Below, piece after piece: positions 58,458 to 64,000 of a stretch of 64,000 nucleotides of DNA. The stretch lies in contig CAKORR010000001.1 in assembly GCA_934101595.1 (NCBI GenBank), positions 1 to 64,000 of the forward strand, read 5' to 3'. Made by a program: the position numbers and the translations under genes. The notes beneath the pieces are model-generated. The model was not told the origin of the DNA, did not search any database, and saw only the letters and a program-made list of their open reading frames with translations. This stretch comes from an uncultured Bacilli bacterium (GTDB taxonomy: Bacteria; Bacillota_I; Bacilli_A; RF39; UBA660). The stretch's first letter is position 1. Every line of letters starts with the position of its first letter.

Positions 58458-59090
58458 TTACTCCTTTAATGATTTTCTAAGCTCTTTGTATCTTGGGCAT
58501 GCTAAACTTACTAATTCCCAAAACTTTCGGCCATGATTACCTTCAAAAAAATGACACATCTCGTGAATGATAACATAATCGATAGCATCAATTGGATGTT
58601 CCAAAAGGAGGCTATTTAATGTTATGGTTTTACTTCTTCTATTGCAAACACCCCATCTTGTTTTCATTTTACGGATTTTTAAAGTAAAAGAAGGAAGATT
58701 CCGAAAACATTGTTTACATTTATCTATTTCTTCATTAAAGATTTCCTCACATTTAAGAGAATAAAAGAGATTAAGCTGTTCTTTATTTTTGGCATAAACA
58801 AAATCATCTTGAAATCCAACTTCGTCCCTTGTGTAATCAATTACAACAGTATAAGATTTTCCTAGATAATTAAAAAATTCACTTTTTTGACTGTGTTTTA
58901 TTTGTTTTTCATACATTTCGTATATTTGAAAAGTATTTTTTTCAATTAAATCCTCAAGTTCTTTACGAGTTATTAAATATGGACAAGTAATATAAAGTTT
59001 CAAATCATCCTTGACTCTCATATAAATATTTTTATTACTTTTTCTTATAATTACGACATCAATTGGGGTATCATTTATTATTGCCTTCAT
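58458..59090 (-). CDS. YgjP-like metallopeptidase (DUF45/SprT-type)
   Basis: 210 aa. The C-terminal metalloprotease domain has KMKTRWGVCNRRSKTITLN, the zinc site YVIIHEMCHFFEGNHGRKFW (HExxH plus a downstream His) and ACPRYKELRKSLKE. The N-terminal half is beta-rich. Members of this family (YgjP/M48-like WLM) have poorly defined roles. GTGGTGA serves the ATG. It is 2 nt upstream of the SpoU gene, so likely shares its transcript. Confidence 0.88.
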   Translation of the reverse strand: MKAIINDTPIDVVIIRKSNKNIYMRVKDDLKLYITCPYLITRKELEDLIEKNTFQIYEMYEKQIKHSQKSEFFNYLGKSYTVVIDYTRDEVGFQDDFVYAKNKEQLNLFYSLKCEEIFNEEIDKCKQCFRNLPSFTLKIRKMKTRWGVCNRRSKTITLNSLLLEHPIDAIDYVIIHEMCHFFEGNHGRKFWELVSLACPRYKELRKSLKE

Positions 59091-59146
59091 AACTTCACCA
59101 CCATAATTTTATCATAATAAAAAGAAAAATTATAGCTTAACTATAA

Positions 59147-60286
59147 TTAATCTTGTTCTTTTTTTCTTGTTAATTTTAAAGAAGCTTCTTTCATTAATTC
59201 ATAATTATTTATAATATCATTTAATTCCATAAACGATAGATCTATTAATTCTTTATAATCTTCATAATTTGCATCATCAGTTACCATGGATTTAATTATA
59301 GAATCAATATCATTTAATTGCTCCTTTATTAATTCTTGTGTTGTTTTTAGATAAACACTATCATTTAATAAAGCATTTCTTGCCATGTTATATAGACCAA
59401 TTTGACTTTCGGATAGGGTGCTATAAAAAATCTCTGCTATTTTTTCAGATAATATTTCTTCCTCACGTTGCTTATTTAAATCGTCAAGTTGCCTTTTTAT
59501 ATAATCTATTTTATCTTTGCTAAATTTTAGCTTTCCAAGTAAATCTAAAAGATCTTGTTTCTCATCGAAAGATAAATTCTTTTTTATTTCTAGTTTTTCA
59601 TTAACGTATAGAGATAATCTGTACCAATTTGATTTTGCAGTTTTATAATCTATTGGTTTCTTTTGATTTAATGATTTCGTTTCTGCTTTATTTTTGGTGT
59701 CAACGCTTTCGTTTTTTTTCTCAAGTTGTCTTTTTTCATATACTTCATCACATGCCATTAATATTAAATGTCTATCAGTATCAGTCATATTCAAATCAAT
59801 CTTTTCTAAAAGTTCTAAATTTTGATTGTCATATTTAAGTGGCAAAAACTTACCATTACTATCAACAAATTTACTTATTATTTTTTCCATTTCTGAGAAG
59901 GATTTTTTAATAGTTTCTACGGAAACATCTGGATCAGGATATGTTTCCAAAAATAATAATACAAATTTGTGACTTTTTTCACTATTAACGATTCTATTAA
60001 GAAAATCAGCAGTACCTCTTAAAACATAGCCCAAAATTACTGCTAGCTCATCAAGTGAAAAGCCAAATTTTAACAAATTATCAAGATGTCTAAAATATAT
60101 AAACATATTGTCAAATGGTTTACCACTTAAATACTGAGCAATTTTGTCCCATACTACAAACATTTCGAATTCAGTGGTTTCATTATTATCATCTAGTAGC
60201 TTATTAATATCATTTATTTTTGCTCCTGCTTTGAAAAACGCTTCAGCTTTACTTAAAATTTCTTTTTGCTTACGACTTATAACCAT
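59147..60286 (-). CDS. Helical coiled-coil protein, unknown
   Basis: 379 aa, no signal peptide or membrane helix. Strongly charged and helical, with coiled-coil-like stretches (KIDYIKRQLDDLNKQREEEI, LKTTQELIKEQLNDIDSIIK) and a basic end (LKLTRKKEQD). AAGGAAGTG precedes the ATG, and a TTGACT-17-TAGAGT promoter lies 30 nt further up. No family is recognised. It sits between greA and the ygjP-type gene and may be transcribed alone. Confidence 0.55.
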   Translation of the reverse strand: MVISRKQKEILSKAEAFFKAGAKINDINKLLDDNNETTEFEMFVVWDKIAQYLSGKPFDNMFIYFRHLDNLLKFGFSLDELAVILGYVLRGTADFLNRIVNSEKSHKFVLLFLETYPDPDVSVETIKKSFSEMEKIISKFVDSNGKFLPLKYDNQNLELLEKIDLNMTDTDRHLILMACDEVYEKRQLEKKNESVDTKNKAETKSLNQKKPIDYKTAKSNWYRLSLYVNEKLEIKKNLSFDEKQDLLDLLGKLKFSKDKIDYIKRQLDDLNKQREEEILSEKIAEIFYSTLSESQIGLYNMARNALLNDSVYLKTTQELIKEQLNDIDSIIKSMVTDDANYEDYKELIDLSFMELNDIINNYELMKEASLKLTRKKEQD

Positions 60287-60312
60287 TTTAGCACTTCCTT
60301 ACATAGTAAGTT

Positions 60313-60341
60313 ACTCTAGCATACATTTAATGTAAAGTCAA
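60313..60341 (-). promoter_or_regulatory. Promoter of the 379-aa unknown gene
   Basis: TTGACT (60336-60341), 17 bp, TAGAGT (60313-60318) on the minus strand. Confidence 0.6.
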
Positions 60342-60346
60342 CTAAT

Positions 60347-60371
60347 GAAAAAAGCTGCAATTTTGCAGCTC
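60347..60371 (-). terminator. Terminator of greA
   Basis: GCTGCAA / TTGCAGC stem followed by T6 on the minus strand. Confidence 0.85.
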
Positions 60372-60380
60372 TATATATTA

Positions 60381-60851
60381 CTAACTAACTTTTAAAATTT
60401 CTACTTGGTAAGAACCGTTTGGACTTTCAACGTCTACTTTTTCATTAGCTTTGTGCCCAATGATGGCTTTACCAATTGGTGAAGCATCTGAAACCTTATT
60501 ATTAAATGGATCTGCTTCAACTGAACCAACGATGACATATTCATCTTCTTCGCCATCATCATATTTTACTAATACCGTAGATCCAATTGATATTTTTCCA
60601 TTAGAATTATTCTTATCAGCAATTTCACTGTGTTCAAGCTTATATTCTAGCTCTTTAATTTTAGCTTCGATTTGAGCTTGATCATTTCTGGCTGCATCAT
60701 AATCGGCATTTTCTGATAAGTCTCCAAGAGCTCTAGCTTCTTTCAATGCTTTAATAATCTCAGGTCTTTTTACTGTTTTTAAAGTATTTAATTCTTCTTC
60801 TAATTCTAAATAGCCTTCTGGCGTTAAAATAAATGTTTCTTCTTTTTTCAT
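60381..60851 (-). CDS. greA: Transcription elongation factor GreA
   Basis: Rescues backtracked RNA polymerase by stimulating RNA cleavage. The N-terminal coiled coil carries the acidic tip ALGDLSENADYDAARNDQ, and the C-terminal domain has VGSVEADPFNNKVSDASPIGKAIIGHKANEKV (in parts). 156 aa, complete. GAGGTGATATT serves the ATG. It follows the U32 peptidase gene; B. subtilis has udk between these, here absent. Confidence 0.96.
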   Translation of the reverse strand: MKKEETFILTPEGYLELEEELNTLKTVKRPEIIKALKEARALGDLSENADYDAARNDQAQIEAKIKELEYKLEHSEIADKNNSNGKISIGSTVLVKYDDGEEDEYVIVGSVEADPFNNKVSDASPIGKAIIGHKANEKVDVESPNGSYQVEILKVS

Positions 60852-60885
60852 AATATCACCTCATGTATTAATCTGCAACATAATA

Positions 60886-62082
60886 CTATAGAAAATCTTT
60901 TTTGTCAAATACTTTTATACGCATCATGTCATCCTTATTTACAGGAGTAGAACATGGTATATAAACTACATTTTTAGGATGATTCGATAGCAATATTTCT
61001 TCAAATTGTTCGTTATATATTTTATGTATTTTTAGGGAAATGTTTCCTGTATTAGGTCCAAATATAGTAACATCATCATTAACTTTAAAATAGTTACGGC
61101 TTTCTAGTTTAATTAATTGTTTCTCATTATCATAATCAAGTACTAAGCCTAAAAAATCTTGGTTAGAGACTTCGTTGCGATCTTGAAAATATTGGCCATT
61201 TTGATCAGGCACCCCAAGAAAAAATTGAGGCATTGAATCTCTATTTGCACATCTATTTAATATGCTTAAATAATAAATTTCATCACTTTTAGTTAAACTA
61301 TTTTCTAAAACTTTATCAATTATATGACGATAACATAAAATGACGGTTGCTATATAATAAATGGAACGCATACGGCCCTCGACTTTAAACGAGTTTACGC
61401 CAACATCAATCATTTCTTTTATATTTTCAATCATATTCAAATCTTTTGACATTATAGTAAAAGGAATATCACTGCAATCATCTTTAAATGTCCAGCGACA
61501 TATTTGAGCACATCCACCCCTATTTGAGTCTCTATTTGTTAAATAATTTGATAAAACGCATTTACCACTAAAACTTGTACACATTGCGCCATGTACAAAG
61601 CACTCTAAATCTAGGTTAGTCCTCTTTTTTATTTCCTTTATATCTTCTTTGCTGGTTTCCCTTGCCAGTACTATTCTTTTTACATTTAAATTCTTATAAA
61701 ATAATGCCGAAGCATAATTGTAATTGCTTGCTTGCGTTGAAACATGAATTTCCATATTTAAATTTAATTCATTTATTAGTTTTATAACTGTTATATCAGA
61801 AGCAATTACAGCATCAACACGAATCTCATCTAATTTTTTTAAATATTCTTTTAAGCCTTTTAGATTGCTATTATGAAGAATAATATTAACTGCAACATAG
61901 ACCTTTTTTCCGAGTTGATGAGCATAGTTTGTAGCCCTTTTTATATCAGCTAAAGAAAAGTTTTGAGCATTCGCACGTAAACTAAATTCTTGCCCACCAA
62001 AGTAAACAGCGTCGGCCCCATATAAAAGTGCAATTCTTAATCTTTCAAAATCTCCAGCTGGAGCAAGTAACTCAGGTTTCAC
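60886..62082 (-). CDS. U32-family protein TrhP/YrrO-like (tRNA ho5U hydroxylation)
   Basis: 398 aa. U32 family members such as TrhP add the hydroxyl of 5-hydroxyuridine at tRNA position 34. Signature: ELLAPAGDFERLRIALLYGADAVYFGG (in parts), IHVSTQASNYNYASALF, ECFVHGAMCTSFSGKCVLSNYL with its Cys residues, RGGCAQICRW, and FKVEGRMRSIYYIATV. It starts with GTG, overlapping the stop of the preceding paralogue. Order mltG-yrrM-yrrN-yrrO-greA matches Bacillus. Confidence 0.92.
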   Translation of the reverse strand: MKPELLAPAGDFERLRIALLYGADAVYFGGQEFSLRANAQNFSLADIKRATNYAHQLGKKVYVAVNIILHNSNLKGLKEYLKKLDEIRVDAVIASDITVIKLINELNLNMEIHVSTQASNYNYASALFYKNLNVKRIVLARETSKEDIKEIKKRTNLDLECFVHGAMCTSFSGKCVLSNYLTNRDSNRGGCAQICRWTFKDDCSDIPFTIMSKDLNMIENIKEMIDVGVNSFKVEGRMRSIYYIATVILCYRHIIDKVLENSLTKSDEIYYLSILNRCANRDSMPQFFLGVPDQNGQYFQDRNEVSNQDFLGLVLDYDNEKQLIKLESRNYFKVNDDVTIFGPNTGNISLKIHKIYNEQFEEILLSNHPKNVVYIPCSTPVNKDDMMRIKVFDKKDFL

Positions 62083-62891
62083 TATATCACATCCTTTGCA
62101 GGCAATTTGTATATCGTTTCTTCATTCAAAAATCTATTAAACAAAGGTATATTTATGTCGGTTAAAATATTTTTATCATTTTTAAGATTAGTAAATAATA
62201 CTTTTTCCTCTTCTTCTGATAAACCTAAAGGATTTATTATATAAAAGTTTATTTTTTCATTATAAAGATCATTAAAGTAGAATTTTTTTGAATAAATGAT
62301 AGTTCCTAGTTCGTTTTCCAAAACACTAAAAGATTCATTATTTATTTTTTCATAAATTGTTTTTTCAGCATTTATAGGTAGATTATAATAATTAGCAAAA
62401 TTGGTTAGCAAAAGTCTTCTCGAATACATTAAAGGTAATTTTCCAAATTCATATATTGATAGCTTTTTCTTTGACTTTTTTAATATTTCTTCCATTTCTT
62501 TTTTAGTAATATCCGTTGATAAGACTACATCATCAAAATAATCTAAAAAGTAATTAATACTTTTATAATTAGTTGAGACATGATAATTCATCAATATTTT
62601 TTCTAATTTTGTATCTTTTAATACTTCTAAAAGGCCAAGATCCTCAAAGAAAATGCCTTTTATATTATCATTTAAATTATTTAATAAGTGTTTTAACGAT
62701 GAAATATCATCATTTGTTAAAGTCGCATTAATATAAAGATAACTATTATTTATATGTATTTCGTCTATTCTAAAAGTTTTTTTGAAACCCACACTATATT
62801 CTTTAAGTGGAAAAAGGAAAGCCTTGATATTAGCTTCCTTAGCAAGTTTTAATGTATCATTACTTGTTACAATTACAATATTATTTTTCAT
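62082..62891 (-). CDS. Degenerate U32-family protein (YrrN position)
   Basis: 269 aa from the ATG at 62891, which overlaps the yrrM-type gene. It occupies the yrrN slot before the TrhP-like gene and keeps fragments of the fold (SYLYINATLTNDDISSLKHLL, GIFFEDLGLLEVLKDTKLEKILMNYHVSTN in parts). It lacks the Cys-rich and RGGC motifs of active U32 enzymes. Probably the non-catalytic partner of the following protein. Assigned mainly by position and faint similarity. Confidence 0.6.
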   Translation of the reverse strand: MKNNIVIVTSNDTLKLAKEANIKAFLFPLKEYSVGFKKTFRIDEIHINNSYLYINATLTNDDISSLKHLLNNLNDNIKGIFFEDLGLLEVLKDTKLEKILMNYHVSTNYKSINYFLDYFDDVVLSTDITKKEMEEILKKSKKKLSIYEFGKLPLMYSRRLLLTNFANYYNLPINAEKTIYEKINNESFSVLENELGTIIYSKKFYFNDLYNEKINFYIINPLGLSEEEEKVLFTNLKNDKNILTDINIPLFNRFLNEETIYKLPAKDVI

Positions 62892-63474
62892 TTTTCTTGA
62901 CACTTACTGATAAACCGTCACCAATGTCATAAAATTCGGTATCAAATTCATCATTTTCTTTTAAGAACGTAATGTAACTTTCAATTTTTTCAACTAATGA
63001 TTTTAGATTTTTGCTCTCAATATTAGCAGAGTTTCCAACATGACCATGGAATTTTAAATTATCAGTGATTATCACTCCACCATCATTTAAAAAATATTTA
63101 AACTTTTCAAAAAACTTAGTATATTGCCCTTTAGCAGCATCAATGAATATTAAATCATATTTTTGATCTCCCATGTTCACTTCCAAGGCATCTTGAAATA
63201 CTACATTAATTATCTTATCTAGCTTGCACTTTTTAACATTCTTTAAGCATTCCATATATCTAGCTTCATCGCGCTCAATAGTAGTAACAGTTACGTTTTC
63301 TTTACTGCTAGCCATTAAAATTGCTGAATAACCAATTGCACTACCAATTTCTAAAATATTTTTAATATCATGAGTTTTAATATATTTCATTATAAAAGCA
63401 ATTGATTTTTTTTCAATTATCGGAACATTATGCTCATTAGCATACTCTTCCATTTCATATATTAATTCTTTCAT
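62881..63474 (-). CDS. O-methyltransferase, YrrM/TrmR family
   Basis: 197 aa. SAM-binding motif ILEIGSAIGYSAILMAS, VTTIERDEARYMECLKN, FIDAAKGQYTKFFEKF and ITDNLKFHGHVGN form the class of caffeoyl-CoA-type O-methyltransferases. B. subtilis YrrM (TrmR) methylates ho5U34 to mo5U34 in tRNA, and the TrhP-like gene two positions downstream makes that substrate. The ATG overlaps the mltG stop as TAATG. Confidence 0.9.
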   Translation of the reverse strand: MKELIYEMEEYANEHNVPIIEKKSIAFIMKYIKTHDIKNILEIGSAIGYSAILMASSKENVTVTTIERDEARYMECLKNVKKCKLDKIINVVFQDALEVNMGDQKYDLIFIDAAKGQYTKFFEKFKYFLNDGGVIITDNLKFHGHVGNSANIESKNLKSLVEKIESYITFLKENDEFDTEFYDIGDGLSVSVKKNEK

Positions 63475-64000
63475 TATTTACCGCCTAACTCTTTTTTAAA
63501 ATTAATAAATTCTTCATATGTTTTAGCAAAATATACTTTTCCAGTTGTTATATCCGCATAAAAATATAAATAATATGTGTCAGATGGATTAAACACTGCA
63601 TCAATTGATTCTTTTGATGGACTACATATAGGCCCAACTGGTAATCCAATATGTGACACATTCCTAGTATTATAAGGGTTATTTGAATCCAAGTCAACTT
63701 TTGTTAAATAATCAGTTAAATCCTTTTGTACCGCATAATATGTAGTAACATCCATTCCAAGGGCCATTTTTGCATTTAACCTCTTATAAATAACTTGACT
63801 AACCATCTTTCTATCCTCAGCTGATAAAGCTTCCTTTTCAATTATTGAAGCCATTGCTAGTACATCATGAACTTTCATGTTTTTACTGGTAATTTGTTCT
63901 TTATATGGATTTAAAACTAATTCCATTTGATCAAGCATTCTATAAATAACTGTTTCAGCAGTTGCATCGGTAAAAAACTGATATGTTGAAGGAAACAAAT
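63474..64000 (-). CDS. mltG: Endolytic transglycosylase MltG (5' part outside window)
   Basis: Cuts nascent glycan strands and sets their length. Only the C-terminal about 175 residues are present and the frame is open at the window edge. Motifs: GYLFPSTYQF-type start (FPSTYQFF), VLAMASIIEKEAL with the catalytic Glu, YKRLNAKMALGMDVTTYYA and the family signature GLPVGPICSPSKESIDAVFNP. Ends TGKVYFAKTYEEF. First visible gene of the mltG-yrrM-yrrN-yrrO-greA group. Confidence 0.95.
   Translation of the reverse strand, partial: LFPSTYQFFTDATAETVIYRMLDQMELVLNPYKEQITSKNMKVHDVLAMASIIEKEALSAEDRKMVSQVIYKRLNAKMALGMDVTTYYAVQKDLTDYLTKVDLDSNNPYNTRNVSHIGLPVGPICSPSKESIDAVFNPSDTYYLYFYADITTGKVYFAKTYEEFINFKKELGGK

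Overview
The window looks like one contiguous chromosomal segment of a low-GC, AT-rich Bacillota. Genes end at TGA as well as TAA and TAG (for example spoIIP, hrcA, rimM) and Trp is read as TGG, so the standard bacterial code applies, not Mycoplasma code 4. The cell has a wall and division machinery (FtsW-type SEDS protein, MltG, LTA-synthase-like enzyme, PAP2 phosphatase, DgkA, NodB deacetylase). It has competence genes (comEA, comEC) and several spore-related genes (gpr-like, spoIIP, cotE-like, a YjcZ-like peptide). Short versions of AlaRS, SMC and Gpr, loss of dxr and udk from otherwise conserved clusters, and many unrecognised membrane proteins suggest an uncultured, somewhat reduced gut Bacilli lineage (RF39-like or Erysipelotrichia-like). 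That placement is inference. No gene-free stretch exceeds 300 bp; the longest is about 220 bp upstream of the pnuC operon.

Layout. 1-8.3 kb: comEC (5' part), comEA, ftsW-like, a YjcZ-like peptide, def, smc, rnc. 8.3-10 kb: yidD, a metal-binding-protein-like lipoprotein, tRNA-Ser, and a tRNA Lys-Ile-Glu operon. 10-16.4 kb: accessory stretch with a sugar-kinase-like phosphotransferase, small membrane proteins, a polysaccharide deacetylase, a frameshifted Panacea gene and a pnuC operon with tiny coupled ORFs. 16.4-19.6 kb: tRNA-Arg, rseP, cdsA, khpA, rpsP, cotE-like. 19.7-24.5 kb: HIT protein, two anchored extracytoplasmic proteins, and a T-box-controlled dNMP-kinase-like plus short alaS operon. 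24.6-28.1 kb: AI-2E-family permease, a yqxA-position protein, spoIIP, gpr-like, rpsT. 28.2-30.4 kb: two exported proteins. 30.4-37.8 kb: heat-shock operon hrcA-grpE-dnaK-tldD-pmbA-dnaJ behind a promoter framed by two CIRCE operators. 37.8-44 kb: an unknown protein, topA, LTA-synthase-like, rnhB, rbgA.

44-55 kb is an 11-kb block with no counterpart in the usual trmD-rplS-lepB-rbgA-rnhB order. It holds a KilA-N protein, a RhuM remnant, an operon of two near-duplicate Panacea proteins with a flavodoxin and a VanZ protein, a methyltransferase, dgkA, pap2, a YbaK protein, a Nudix protein, an unknown protein, a histidine phosphatase and a transglutaminase-like protein under a palindromic promoter. 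55-60.3 kb: lepB, rplS, a small protein with a G8 tract at its start, trmD, rimM, a SpoU methyltransferase, a YgjP-type metallopeptidase and an unknown protein. 60.4-64 kb: greA, two U32 proteins, a yrrM-type O-methyltransferase and the 3' part of mltG.

Most genes lie on the minus strand, as expected for one replichore arm. Housekeeping groups are tightly packed, with ATGA or TAATG overlaps. The best candidates for unusual biology are the Panacea operon and its block, the CPR/archaeal-looking short AlaRS with its T-box, tldD-pmbA inside the heat-shock operon, the lipoprotein that lost its metal ligands, the poly-G start, and the palindromic promoter.
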